A stretch of DNA of 64,000 bases from Nocardioides terrigena (GCF_003047265.1 NZ_PZYY01000013.1:43355-107354), one strand, 5' to 3'. Numbered from the stretch's first letter, positions 36,301-44,661 are shown. Translations and numbers: made by a program. Notes: generated by a model from the sequence alone, not told the origin.

Positions 36301-36986
36301 GCGCGTCGGGCGGCGGTGCCACCCCGCTCCGCGGGGTCGTCCCGGCGCTCGTCCTGCTCGTCCCGCTCCTGGCCGCCTGCAGCGGCCAGACCGCCACCGA
36401 CGCACGCGACGCCCGGGAGGCAACGCGCGGCCCGGCGTCGCCCTCCGCGTCGTCCTCTGCGTCGTCGTCGGCCGTGCCCGTCACCCCCGCGCAACGCGCC
36501 ACGTCGGTGGTCCGACCCCAACGACCGGTCGCCGTGGTGCTGCCCGGTGACGTCGTCGTACCCGTCCGGACGGCGTCCACGACGGCCGACGGCCTGCTCG
36601 ACGTCCCGGCCGACACCGGTTTGGCCGGGTGGTGGGACGGCGGGGCCCGGATCGGGGACCCGTTCGGCTCGACGCTGGTCGCCGCCCACGTCGACTCCCG
36701 CACCCAGGGCCTCGGTCCCTTCGCCGCACTGCTGCGCCTCGAGGGGGGCGAGCGCGTGCGCCTCCGGTCGCCGGGGCTGGTCCAGGACTTCGAGGTCCGC
36801 TCCCTGCGCCTGGTGCCACAGGGTCCCCTCACCGAGCGCACGGGCCTCTTCGCCCCGAGCGGTCCGCGCCGGCTGACCCTGGTGACCTGCGCCCCGCCGT
36901 ACGTCGCGAGCAAGGGTGGCTACCAGAACCTCGCGGTCGTCACCGCCGTGCCGGTCGGCCCTCCGTCCCAGGGGTCGCGGCCATGA
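36297..36986 (+). CDS. Class F sortase, probable lipoprotein
   Basis: The 229-residue transpeptidase-like protein has a lipobox LLAAC (C28) after a hydrophobic segment, a Ser/Ala linker, and a sortase barrel with H131 in VAAHVDS and C198 in LTLVTCAPP. The third catalytic residue, an arginine, cannot be placed with confidence; the final strand reads YQNLAVVTAV. Class F sortases are common in actinobacteria and their substrates are poorly known. Genes on either side overlap it by 4 bp. Confidence 0.85.
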   Translation: MSASGGGATPLRGVVPALVLLVPLLAACSGQTATDARDAREATRGPASPSASSSASSSAVPVTPAQRATSVVRPQRPVAVVLPGDVVVPVRTASTTADGLLDVPADTGLAGWWDGGARIGDPFGSTLVAAHVDSRTQGLGPFAALLRLEGGERVRLRSPGLVQDFEVRSLRLVPQGPLTERTGLFAPSGPRRLTLVTCAPPYVASKGGYQNLAVVTAVPVGPPSQGSRP

Positions 36987-37678
36987 AACGCCCCGACCCC
37001 AGCCGCGCCTCCCGCCTGCTCCTGCTGGGCCTCGTCTTCCTCGTCCTGCCGGCGATGACCATCGCCCTGGTGGCCAGTCGCATGGACGGCGAGGGATCGT
37101 CGGCGGCGACGCTCAGCAGCGAGGGACGCGGTGCTCCCCCTCCCCAGCCGTTGGCGCCCGACGAGTCGTACGTGCGCACGGTGGTGCTCCCGTCCGGCGA
37201 CCTGCGGGTGACCCACTGGATCGAGAGCAGCGCCACACTCCTCGACATCGGCCTCTCGCTGCCCGCCGTCACCGGGGCCGCGGGCGTCGAGGCCCGCAAC
37301 GTGCGGGTGCTGGCCGACGGCCGCCGGGTGTCGGGCACCGCCCGGATCACCACGGTCCCCGCGAGCTATCCGCTGCTGGGTGCCCGCTCGGTCCAGGTCC
37401 GCTACCGGTTGAAGGGCGCGGTCGAGCGGAGCGGCGCGTCGGCGCCCGGCCGGGCCCTCGCCCTCGTGACGGCGCTCGACGTGACGCACGAGCCGCCACC
37501 GCAGCGCGTGGTCCGGGCCATCCTCGCCCCCGAGGTGCTGTCCCTGGCCTGCGCGCCGGCCGTCGCGGAGGGTGCTCCCGAGCCGTGCGGTGCCCTCGGC
37601 CCCGACGGCGGCTGGACCGTCGAGCGGGCCGGCGCCCGGGTGGACGACCGGGTGCTCGCGCAGGTGTCCCTGCGGTGA
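36983..37678 (+). CDS. Hypothetical exported protein of the sortase operon
   Basis: The 231-residue protein has an N-terminal membrane/signal helix (residues 11-29, LLLLGLVFLVLPAMTIALV), a Ser/Pro linker and an extracellular beta-rich domain (SYVRTVVLPSGDLRVTHWI, RVSGTARITTVPASYPLLG). Two cysteines near the C-terminus (SLACAP, PEPCGAL) could form a disulfide. No known domain is recognised. Translational coupling (ATGA) with the sortase makes it a candidate substrate or accessory, but no sorting motif is visible. Confidence 0.65.
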   Translation: MKRPDPSRASRLLLLGLVFLVLPAMTIALVASRMDGEGSSAATLSSEGRGAPPPQPLAPDESYVRTVVLPSGDLRVTHWIESSATLLDIGLSLPAVTGAAGVEARNVRVLADGRRVSGTARITTVPASYPLLGARSVQVRYRLKGAVERSGASAPGRALALVTALDVTHEPPPQRVVRAILAPEVLSLACAPAVAEGAPEPCGALGPDGGWTVERAGARVDDRVLAQVSLR

Positions 37679-37682
37679 GCGC

Positions 37683-38204
37683 TCAGGCTCGCGTGTCGGG
37701 TCGGACGTAGCGACCGCGGCGGTGCAGCAGGGGCTCCTCGTCCGGGCCGAGCTCCGCCTCGTCGAGCGAGCAGACCACCTCGAGCGACCAGCCGAGGAGC
37801 CGGGTGTCGGTGACGGTGCAGGTCGCCCAGGTCGACGCCGAGGCGAGCCGCGGCCCGGCCGGCGTCTGCTCCCAGGTGGTGCCGGCGAACGGCCCGCCCG
37901 GTGCCGGCATCAGGCCGGCGAACTGCTCCGCGAGGTCGCGGTGCTCCCACTCCAGCAGGTGTACGACGACCCGGTCGCCGACGTCGAGGCTCTCGCCGAG
38001 TGACGAGTCGGGGTCGAGGAGACCGACCACCAGGGGTGGCTCGCCGCCGACGACCAGCATCGACGAGACGGTCAGCCCGACGCGCTCGCGGTCGGCGCCG
38101 GTCGTCCAGAGGCCCACGCGGGCCGAGAGCCTGCCGCGCAGCCGACGGGCGGCGTCGCGCGCGCCCTCGGGATCGGCGAAGGGGTGCTCGGAGTGGATGG
38201 TCAT
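37683..38204 (-). CDS. Flavin-reductase-like FMN-binding split-barrel protein
   Basis: The 173-residue protein has the features of flavin reductase-like proteins: RLSARVGLWTTGADRERVGLTVSSMLVVGGEPPLV near the N-terminus, LVVGLLDPDSSLGESL, and a late ATCTVTDTRLLGWSLEVV strand. It could supply reduced flavin or act as an FMN-dependent oxidoreductase. It is the last gene of a four-gene minus-strand run in which each junction overlaps by 4 bp. Confidence 0.78.
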   Translation of the reverse strand: MTIHSEHPFADPEGARDAARRLRGRLSARVGLWTTGADRERVGLTVSSMLVVGGEPPLVVGLLDPDSSLGESLDVGDRVVVHLLEWEHRDLAEQFAGLMPAPGGPFAGTTWEQTPAGPRLASASTWATCTVTDTRLLGWSLEVVCSLDEAELGPDEEPLLHRRGRYVRPDTRA

Positions 38205-38584
38205 CGACTGCGCCTCCAGCGGTGGTCGAGCGGCGGCTGCGGCCCGCCGATCGCGCAGGTGCGCGAGGACGCGATCCGACGGTAGACGCGGTCGCCGACG
38301 GTCCGGACCGGAGGAAGCCACAGCAGCGGCGCCGTCCAGAACGTGATGGGTGAACGGGCCAAGAGACGCCTGATCGCGTCGTAGCCCTCGAAGCGGCCCC
38401 TCGGGGTGAGCAGCTGGAGCGCGCGGTAGGCGTCCTCAGCGGTGACGCGAGGGTCGTTGAGGGCGTCGAGCTCGGCGGAGCCGACGAAGACGTGAGAGCC
38501 GGTGACATCGATCCACGTCAGCACGGTGGCCCAGCGTCGACAGAAGGAGCAGTGGCTGTCCCAGATCACTGTGCGGTCGGTCAT
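38201..38584 (-). CDS. DCC-family thiol-disulfide oxidoreductase-like protein (DUF393)
   Basis: The 127-residue protein carries WDSHCSFCRRW with a CxxC pair (C12, C15), the thioredoxin-like motif of the DCC family, and the later FEGYDAIRRLLARSP segment typical of DUF393. It lacks a signal peptide, so it acts in the cytosol. The ATG overlaps the histidine-kinase stop and its own stop overlaps the flavin-reductase-like gene, both in ATGA form. Confidence 0.85.
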   Translation of the reverse strand: MTDRTVIWDSHCSFCRRWATVLTWIDVTGSHVFVGSAELDALNDPRVTAEDAYRALQLLTPRGRFEGYDAIRRLLARSPITFWTAPLLWLPPVRTVGDRVYRRIASSRTCAIGGPQPPLDHRWRRSR

Positions 38585-39744
38585 GTGTCCCCCTCGATCG
38601 GCACAGTCAGCTCCCACTCGGTCCCCCAGGTGCCGGTGTCCAGCCGGGCGGTGCCACCGAGGTCGGCGAGGCGACCACGGATCGACTGACCGACCCCGAG
38701 ACGGCCGGACGCGGCAGCGGCCTCGAGGCGACCGTCGGGGATGCCCGGCCCGTCGTCGCGGACGGAGACGGTGACCTCGCCGGGGACCGCGTCGAGCAGG
38801 ACCCAGGCCGGGGCGGTGTCGCCGACGTGGGCGCGGACGTTGTCGAGGCAGGCGGACACCGCGGCCACCAGCTCCTGCGCCACGTGGGTGGGCACGGGCA
38901 CGGGGGTGCCCGGGGTGGCGACGTCGACCCGGCCCGCGTGCGCGGAGCCGAGGCGCTCGAGGGCCCCGGCCAGGTCGACGGTCGAGCCGGTCGGGGCGGT
39001 GACCGTGTCCTGCTGGCGGATGAGCGACCGCAGGTTGCGCTCCTGCTCGCCGGCGAGCTGACCGAGCCCGGCCAGGTCGCCCCCCGCCTCACCCGCCCGG
39101 CGCTGCACGAGGGACAGCACCTGGAGCACGCCGTCGTGGACCGCCCGGGCCAGCCGGGTGCGCTCCTCGGCGGCCGCCGCGGCCCGCTGGGCAGCGTCGC
39201 GCTCGACCGCCATCCGCTGGAGCGAGGCGCACATGTAGCCGACGATCGGGCCGCCGATCATGAGCAGGAAGACGTTGCCGTAGTTGGCCTGGTCGATCGG
39301 CTGGTCGACGGACACGCGGATCACGATGTCGGCCGCGGAGAGGGCCACGGCAGCGGCCAGGCCGCCCTTCCAGTGCCAGTGGACCGCCCAGGCGAGGAGG
39401 GCGCCCATCACCCAGAAGCCGGGGATGGTGGCGTTGAAGTCGGCCCCCTTGGCGAGCGGGGTCAGGAGGATCGCGCCGACGGCGATCGCGAGGTCCGCGC
39501 CGAGCAGGAGCGGCGTACGACGTCGTGCGGACGAGTACGCCCACAGTGCGACGCCGGTCCAGACGACGGCCACGGTGACGACGGCGGCGCCCAGGGCCGG
39601 GTTGTCGTAGTTGTCGCGGCGCCACAGGTTGAGGGCGACCATGTTGACGGTCACCACGACCCGGACGAGCGCGAGCGCCCGGTGGAGGCGGTCCTCGACC
39701 GCGACCGCGGCCCGCTCGTCGACGGGCGGGGCGGCGCCGGTCAG
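38581..39744 (-). CDS. MacS-type sensor histidine kinase
   Basis: The kinase has about five membrane helices in the first 165 residues and a HisKA_3-like dimerisation helix with the phospho-histidine in RLARAVHDGVLQVLSLVQR. A degenerate HATPase domain follows with VRDDGPGIPDGR and GRLGVGQSIRGRLADLGG. No in-frame ATG, GTG or TTG is available at the expected N-terminus. CTG at 39744 would give LTGAAPPVDERAAVAVED and overlap the acyltransferase stop by 4 bp, like the other junctions of this operon. The first ordinary in-frame start, GTG 39657, would remove conserved-looking N-terminal residues. Confidence 0.8.
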   Translation of the reverse strand: MTGAAPPVDERAAVAVEDRLHRALALVRVVVTVNMVALNLWRRDNYDNPALGAAVVTVAVVWTGVALWAYSSARRRTPLLLGADLAIAVGAILLTPLAKGADFNATIPGFWVMGALLAWAVHWHWKGGLAAAVALSAADIVIRVSVDQPIDQANYGNVFLLMIGGPIVGYMCASLQRMAVERDAAQRAAAAAEERTRLARAVHDGVLQVLSLVQRRAGEAGGDLAGLGQLAGEQERNLRSLIRQQDTVTAPTGSTVDLAGALERLGSAHAGRVDVATPGTPVPVPTHVAQELVAAVSACLDNVRAHVGDTAPAWVLLDAVPGEVTVSVRDDGPGIPDGRLEAAAASGRLGVGQSIRGRLADLGGTARLDTGTWGTEWELTVPIEGDT

Positions 39745-40481
39745 GACGCCTGCTTCTGGGGTGCCTCGTCGTGCGGGGCCTGGTCCTTCGACGCCTTGGC
39801 CTGCTCCTTGGAGAGCTCCTTGGCCTTGGCGGCGTACATGTCGACGTACTCCTGCTCGGAGAGCCGCATGATCTCGTACATGATCTCGTCGGTGATGGAC
39901 CGCAGGATGTAGCGGTCGTTCTCCATGCCGTCGTAGCGCGAGAAGTCGAGCGGCGGGCCGAAGCGCACGATCGGGCGCGTCCACGAGCCGAAGATCTTGC
40001 CGGTCGGCGCGACCACGTCGGTGCCGACCACCGCGCACGGGACGACCGGGGCGCCGGTCTCGAGCGCGAGCCGGGCGACGCCGGTCTTGCCGCGGTAGAG
40101 CTTGCCGTCGTGCGATCGGGTGCCCTCGGGGTAGATGCCGAACAGGTCGCCCTGGTCGAGGATCTTCTTGGCGGACTTCATCGCGCCCTCGGCCGCGTTG
40201 GCGCCCGAGCGGTCGATCGGCACCTGGCCGGCACCGGAGAAGAACTTCTTCTGGAACCAGCCCTTGATGCCGGGCGAGGTGAAGTACTCCGCCTTGGCCA
40301 CGAAGGTGACGCGGCGGTTGAGGGTGAGCGGCATGAACAGCCAGTCGGCGTACGAGAGGTGGTTGCTCGCCAGGATCGCGGCGCCCTCCTCGGGGACGTT
40401 GTCGACGCCGAACGCCTTCGGGCGGAAGATCACACGGAGCAGCGGGCCGAGCGCCACCGACTTGAGGAACCAATACAGCAC
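39741..40481 (-). CDS. 1-acyl-sn-glycerol-3-phosphate acyltransferase-like protein (PlsC family)
   Basis: The 246-residue membrane-associated acyltransferase has the catalytic NHLSYAD motif (H41, D46) and the acyl-acceptor block GIYPEGTRS near residue 119. It likely makes phosphatidic acid or a related phospholipid. The charged C-terminal tail (EQAKASKDQAPHDEAPQK) is an extension. GTG 40481 follows TAGGCT (40488-40493) at 6 bases: a leaderless promoter that probably drives the downstream kinase, DCC and flavin-reductase genes. Confidence 0.9.
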   Translation of the reverse strand: MLYWFLKSVALGPLLRVIFRPKAFGVDNVPEEGAAILASNHLSYADWLFMPLTLNRRVTFVAKAEYFTSPGIKGWFQKKFFSGAGQVPIDRSGANAAEGAMKSAKKILDQGDLFGIYPEGTRSHDGKLYRGKTGVARLALETGAPVVPCAVVGTDVVAPTGKIFGSWTRPIVRFGPPLDFSRYDGMENDRYILRSITDEIMYEIMRLSEQEYVDMYAAKAKELSKEQAKASKDQAPHDEAPQKQAS

Positions 40482-40542
40482 GGGGTGAGCCTAGCCCCGA
40501 AAGCCCCTCCCCGGTGTCCCCCACGTGGTGCACACTTCCCCC

Positions 40543-41370
40543 GTGATCAATCCCCTGAAGCGAGGCGGCCCGGCCGCGCCCGTCGAGCCCACCGACCCCG
40601 AGGTCCCGCGGCCGTTCACCGCGGTCGCCAAGCCCGAGCTCACCGACGGTCGGCGCATCGGCGTGCTGCTCCAGCACGGCTTCACCGGCTCGCCCTACTC
40701 GATGAAGCCGTGGGGTCGCGCGCTCGCCGAGAAGGGGTACGCCGTCGAGGTGCCGCTGCTGCCGGGTCACGGCACGCAGTGGGAGGAGCTCAACTCGCTC
40801 GGGTGGAAGGACTGGTACGCCGAGACGTCGCGGGCCTTCGAGAAGCTCCGCGACGAGAACGACGCGGTCGTCGTCGGCGGCCTCTCGATGGGCGGCTCGC
40901 TGGTGCTGCGCCTCGCGGCCGACCACCCCGACGCCGTGGCCGGGATCGTGCTGGTCAACCCGGCCGTCAACACCGCGCGGCTCGACGTCCGGGCCCTGCC
41001 GGTCCTCAAGTGGTTGGTGCCGTCGTTCCCCGGCATCGCCAACGACATCAAGAAGCCGGGTGTCGAGGAGCTGGGCTACTCGCGCACGCCCCTCAAGGCG
41101 GCCGACTCGATGATGCGCGAGGGCTGGAAGCCGCTGCGCGCGGACCTGGCTCGGATCACCGCTCCGCTGCTGTTCTTCAAGTCGACCGTCGACCACGTCG
41201 TCGACCCGACCTCGCTGGAGATCATCCGGAGCAACGTCTCGTCGCGGGACTTCACCGAGCGGATGCTGTCCGAGAGCTACCACGTGGCCACGCTCGACAA
41301 CGACGCGCAGGCGATCTTCGACGAGTCCGCCGAGTTCGTCCGCAGGGTCACCTCAGCCGACGCCGGCTGA
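40543..41370 (+). CDS. Alpha/beta hydrolase (carboxylesterase or monoacylglycerol-lipase type)
   Basis: The 275-residue protein has the oxyanion loop VLLQHGFTGSPYSMKPWG and the nucleophile elbow VVGGLSMGGSLVLRLA with the catalytic serine. The late histidine is probably in SESYHVATLDNDA, and the aspartate in FKSTVDHVVDP. This pattern is that of Est30-type carboxylesterases. GTG 40543 is preceded by CACACT at 6 bases (leaderless layout). It is divergent from the acyltransferase gene, with a 61-bp gap holding both promoters; a lipid-related role is inference. Confidence 0.88.
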   Translation: MINPLKRGGPAAPVEPTDPEVPRPFTAVAKPELTDGRRIGVLLQHGFTGSPYSMKPWGRALAEKGYAVEVPLLPGHGTQWEELNSLGWKDWYAETSRAFEKLRDENDAVVVGGLSMGGSLVLRLAADHPDAVAGIVLVNPAVNTARLDVRALPVLKWLVPSFPGIANDIKKPGVEELGYSRTPLKAADSMMREGWKPLRADLARITAPLLFFKSTVDHVVDPTSLEIIRSNVSSRDFTERMLSESYHVATLDNDAQAIFDESAEFVRRVTSADAG

Positions 41371-41426
41371 GGAAGCACGGACCAACGACCCTCTCCAAAC
41401 CACCGCAGGCGGGCTACGGTAGGTGT

Positions 41427-41840
41427 GTGAGCCCACGCGGAGACGACGAGCGGCGGACCCGCGAGGACGCGGCCTGGCGCGAGATCGTGGACAACTACGG
41501 TGAGCGCTTCGAGGTCGACGACGCTCCGGTGTCCGAGCCCCAGCCGGTCACGGCCGTGGTGCCGGAGCCCGAGGTCGCCGTCGTACGACCCGTGGACGAG
41601 GAGCGCTTCGTGCCTCCGCCGCCGCCCCCGCTCCCCCGGCCGGCGCCCCCGCGGGCCATCGCCTGGGCGGGTGTCTTCGGCGTACCGATCGTGCTGCTCG
41701 TGTGCCTCATCGCGACGCTCGACCTGCCGACGCTGCTCGACTACGCACTGCTGACGTGGTTCGTCGGCGGGTTCGGCTACCTCGTCGCCACGATGTCGCG
41801 CGAGCCCCGCGAGCCCTGGGACGACGGCTCGCGTATCTGA
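41427..41840 (+). CDS. Hypothetical small membrane protein
   Basis: The 137-residue protein has a charged N-terminus (SPRGDDERRTREDAAWREIV), a proline-rich stretch (residues 64-75), and two membrane helices (AWAGVFGVPIVLLVCLIATL and LLTWFVGGFGYLVATM) followed by an acidic tail. No signal or domain is recognised, but the layout is common in actinobacterial membrane proteins of unknown function. GTG 41427 has TACGGT (41415-41420) 6 bases upstream, giving a leaderless mRNA. Confidence 0.72.
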   Translation: MSPRGDDERRTREDAAWREIVDNYGERFEVDDAPVSEPQPVTAVVPEPEVAVVRPVDEERFVPPPPPPLPRPAPPRAIAWAGVFGVPIVLLVCLIATLDLPTLLDYALLTWFVGGFGYLVATMSREPREPWDDGSRI

Positions 41841-41868
41841 CCGGCGCCGCGGGCGCTATCGTCGGCCC

Positions 41869-43095
41869 GTGAGTGTGAGCGAGAACGTCGAAGTCACCGG
41901 CCACCTGATGGACAGCGGCATCCTGTCGCGCGTCCTCGACGACATCCGCCAGTACGGCGCCGACTGGGTCATCAAGGACATCGACCTCGGTCACGAGCAG
42001 ACCGACACCAGCCACGCGACCATCACCGTGATGGCCGAGGACGACGACGCGCTGCAGCGGCTCCTGATGCGGTTGCAGACCCACGCCGTCAACCAGACCG
42101 ACCCAGGTGAGGCCAGCATCGCCGTGGCCGACATGGACGGGGTCTTCCCCGACGGCTTCTACTCCACCACCAACCTCCCCACCCGGGTCCGCCTCGAGGG
42201 ACGTTGGTACGACGTGGACAACCCCGAGATGGACTGCGGCCTCGTCGTCGAGGGCGAGCGGATCTTCACCCTGCCGATGTCCGACGTGAAGATCGGGATG
42301 CAGGTCGTCACGGGCGCCTCGGGCATCCGAGTCAGTGCGCCCGTGGTCGACAAGTCGAGCGACGCCTTCGGCTTCATGGAGTCGGACGTCTCGTCGGAGA
42401 AGCCGCAGGCCGTGCTCGTGCGCCAGGTCGCCGACGGCATGCGCGAGGCCAAGGCCGAGGGCAAGAAGGTGCTGTGGGTCGGTGGTCCCGGCGTCGTGCA
42501 CACGGGCGCCGCGCCCGCCATGGTGGCGATGGTCAACGCCGGGTTCGTGGACGTGCTCTTCGCGGGCAACGCGCTGGCCACCCACGACATCGAGTCCTCG
42601 CTCTACGGCACGAGCCTGGGTGTCGACCTGGCCAAGGGCCAGGGCGTCGAGCACGGGCACGAGCACCACATCCGCGCGCTCAACACGATCCGCAAGGCCG
42701 GCTCGATCAAGGCGGCCGTCGACTCCGGCGTCCTCACCGGCGGGATCATGCACGCGATGGTCACGCACGAGAAGAAGTTCGTGCTGGTCGGCTCGGTCCG
42801 CGACGACGGTCCCCTGCCCGACGTGCACACCGACGTGATCGTCGGCCAGCGCGCGATGCGCGCCGAGCTCACCGATGTCGGCTTCTGCCTGATGGTGGCG
42901 ACCATGCTGCACTCGGTGGCGACCGGCAACATCCTGCCGGCGTCGATCCCGCTGGTGTGCGTCGACATCAACCCCGCCACGGTGACCAAGCTCGCCGACC
43001 GCGGGTCGAGCCACGCCAAGGGCATCGTGACCGACGTGGGGCTCTTCCTCGAGCAGCTCGCGGTCGAGCTCGTCCCGGACTACCGCCGCGCCTGA
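41869..43095 (+). CDS. TIGR00300-family protein, ornithine cyclodeaminase-like (LOR/SDH-type)
   Basis: The 408-residue protein matches the LOR/SDH-type family TIGR00300, whose archaeal member is reported to convert ornithine to proline and whose cyanobacterial relatives form the C-terminus of the arginine-dihydrolase fusion ArgZ/AgrE. Typical segments are VEVTGHLMDSGILSRVLDDI, FPDGFYSTTNLPT, WVGGPGVVHTGAAPAM, LFAGNALATHDIE, LYGTSLG and HEHHIRALNTIRKAGSI. GTG 41869 lies 6 bases behind TATCGT (41857-41862). No arginine or proline gene is adjacent. The last 16 bp overlap the convergent ROK gene. Confidence 0.8.
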   Translation: MSVSENVEVTGHLMDSGILSRVLDDIRQYGADWVIKDIDLGHEQTDTSHATITVMAEDDDALQRLLMRLQTHAVNQTDPGEASIAVADMDGVFPDGFYSTTNLPTRVRLEGRWYDVDNPEMDCGLVVEGERIFTLPMSDVKIGMQVVTGASGIRVSAPVVDKSSDAFGFMESDVSSEKPQAVLVRQVADGMREAKAEGKKVLWVGGPGVVHTGAAPAMVAMVNAGFVDVLFAGNALATHDIESSLYGTSLGVDLAKGQGVEHGHEHHIRALNTIRKAGSIKAAVDSGVLTGGIMHAMVTHEKKFVLVGSVRDDGPLPDVHTDVIVGQRAMRAELTDVGFCLMVATMLHSVATGNILPASIPLVCVDINPATVTKLADRGSSHAKGIVTDVGLFLEQLAVELVPDYRRA

Positions 43096-44051
43096 GACGC
43101 CCGACGGGCCAGCTCGGCAGCGCCCACCAGGCCGGCCTGCGGGCCCAGCTGAGCCGCGACCAGCGGCGGCACCTGCCGGTGTGCCGCGCCCACGAGGGAG
43201 CGCACCAGCGCGGTGCGGGCGGGCTCGAGCAGCCGGTCACCGGCGGCTGACACCCCGCCGCCGATGACGACCACCTCGGGGTCGAAGGCCGCCACCAGGT
43301 TGGCCACCCCGACGCCGAGCCAGTCGCCGACGCTGGCGAAGGCCTGCCGGGCCACCAGGTCGCCGTCCTCGGCTGCCTCGGTGACCATCGGGCCGGTCAC
43401 CAGGTCAGGATTGCCGCCGGTCGCCTCCTCGAGCACGGAGGGCTGCTCGCCCATCCGGGCCCGGGCGAAGCGGACGAGAGCGTTGCCCGAGGAGTACTGC
43501 TCCCAGCACCCTCTTCCCCCGCACTCGCACGGCTGCCCACCGGGCACCACCTGCATGTGCCCGAACTCGCCCGCCATGCCGTTGGCCCCCCGCACGAGGT
43601 GGTCGTCGATGATGATGCCGCCGCCGATGCCGGTGCCCATGGTGACGACGACTGCCGACCGCGCGCCTCGCGCCGCGCCGTACGTCCACTCGGCGACGGC
43701 GGCGCCGTTGGCGTCGTTGTCGAGGGTCACCGGCACGCCCCAGCGGTCGGCCAGCCGGTCCCGGACGTCCTCGCCCTGCCAGGGCAGGTGCGGGGCGAAC
43801 ATCACCCGGCTGCCGCTCGCGTCGACGAACCCGGCGGCGGCCACGCCGACTCCCGCGATCGGTGAGCCGCCAGCCACCTCCAGCACGGCCTGCACGAGGG
43901 CGTCCTCGACGCGCACGGCGTCGACCCGCCGACCGGGCGTGGCCCGACGTGCGGTGCGTACGACGCGTCCGTGCTCGTCGACCACCCCGGCCAGCACCTT
44001 GGTGCCGCCGACGTCGACGCCGACCCAGACGGGCTCCATCGCGGAAGTCAC
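43080..44051 (-). CDS. ROK-family sugar kinase (glucokinase-like)
   Basis: The 323-residue protein has the N-terminal phosphate loop VWVGVDVGGTKVLAGVVDE, the GTGIGGGIIIDD loop, the catalytic-site EFGHMQV and the zinc-binding CECGGRGCWEQYSSG of ROK kinases. It probably phosphorylates glucose or N-acetyl-sugars. It is similar to the ROK kinase at 45865-46815 on the same strand, with the tadE/tadG pair between them. GTG 44051 is preferred because CAGGAT (44058-44063) lies 6 bases upstream; ATG 44039 is the alternative. Confidence 0.88.
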   Translation of the reverse strand: MTSAMEPVWVGVDVGGTKVLAGVVDEHGRVVRTARRATPGRRVDAVRVEDALVQAVLEVAGGSPIAGVGVAAAGFVDASGSRVMFAPHLPWQGEDVRDRLADRWGVPVTLDNDANGAAVAEWTYGAARGARSAVVVTMGTGIGGGIIIDDHLVRGANGMAGEFGHMQVVPGGQPCECGGRGCWEQYSSGNALVRFARARMGEQPSVLEEATGGNPDLVTGPMVTEAAEDGDLVARQAFASVGDWLGVGVANLVAAFDPEVVVIGGGVSAAGDRLLEPARTALVRSLVGAAHRQVPPLVAAQLGPQAGLVGAAELARRASQARR

Positions 44052-44111
44052 GGACCGATCCTGTCGTATACGCGCTGTCCAGACCGTCGGGGCCCGCCGC
44101 ATGGCCCGAAA

Positions 44112-44184
44112 GGACTAGGCGCGGTGGTCACCCGGGTCATTTCGGGTCACAAGGCTGCCGGGTGCTCCCGGCGCTCCCTAGTCT
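44112..44184 (+). promoter_or_regulatory. tadE/tadG promoter region with GGACTAG and spaced GTCA repeats
   Basis: GGACTAG (44112-44118) is shared with the other two Tad promoters. GTCA is repeated at 44127, 44136 and 44146, the last two within CGGGTCA-TTT-CGGGTCA, one helical turn apart. CTAGTC at 44178-44183 overlaps a -10 box TAGTCT (44179-44184), giving a leader of about 33 bases before ATG 44224, which has GAGGGG as ribosome site. Confidence 0.5.
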
Positions 44185-44223
44185 CAGGCTGATATCCGCC
44201 GGAGATGTGATCGAGGGGTCGTC

Positions 44224-44661
44224 ATGCGCACACTGCTCGCACGTCGTAGGCGTGGTGAACGCGGGGCTGCAGCCGTGGAGTTCGCGCTCATCGTGATCCC
44301 GCTGCTGATGATCATCGCAGGAGTGGTAAATCTGGGCATCGCGTTCGCTCAGCAACTTGCGTTGGATAACGCGGTGCGTCAGGCAGCACGTGGTGGGGTC
44401 GTAGACACCGGCAAGGACACAACGTCTGAGGTCACGACTGGATTCGACAACACGGCGCTGGCGCGGTCGCTGGCAGGAGCTGCTGCCGTCTCATATCCAG
44501 GCCCAATCGCGACGTGCGAGGGCAGCACCTTCGGTCAGAACCTCGTGGTGCGAGCCCGAGTCGAGACCAGGTTCCTGTTTCCGTGGCCGCTACCGGGGTC
44601 GGTCGTACCCAACAAGGTCACCCTGACCAGTCAGGCGGAGTTTCAATGCGAGTACCAGTGA
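44224..44661 (+). CDS. tadE: TadE-like pseudopilin
   Basis: The 145-residue protein has a basic leader and the pseudopilin cleavage motif RGERG/AAAVEFALIVIPLL with the glutamate at +5, followed by one membrane helix and an extracellular domain containing two cysteines (ATCEG, EFQCEY). It is probably a minor pilin of the Tad/Flp pilus encoded 7 kb away. Base composition is clearly more AT-rich than in surrounding genes. It overlaps tadG by 16 bp. Confidence 0.85.
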   Translation: MRTLLARRRRGERGAAAVEFALIVIPLLMIIAGVVNLGIAFAQQLALDNAVRQAARGGVVDTGKDTTSEVTTGFDNTALARSLAGAAAVSYPGPIATCEGSTFGQNLVVRARVETRFLFPWPLPGSVVPNKVTLTSQAEFQCEYQ

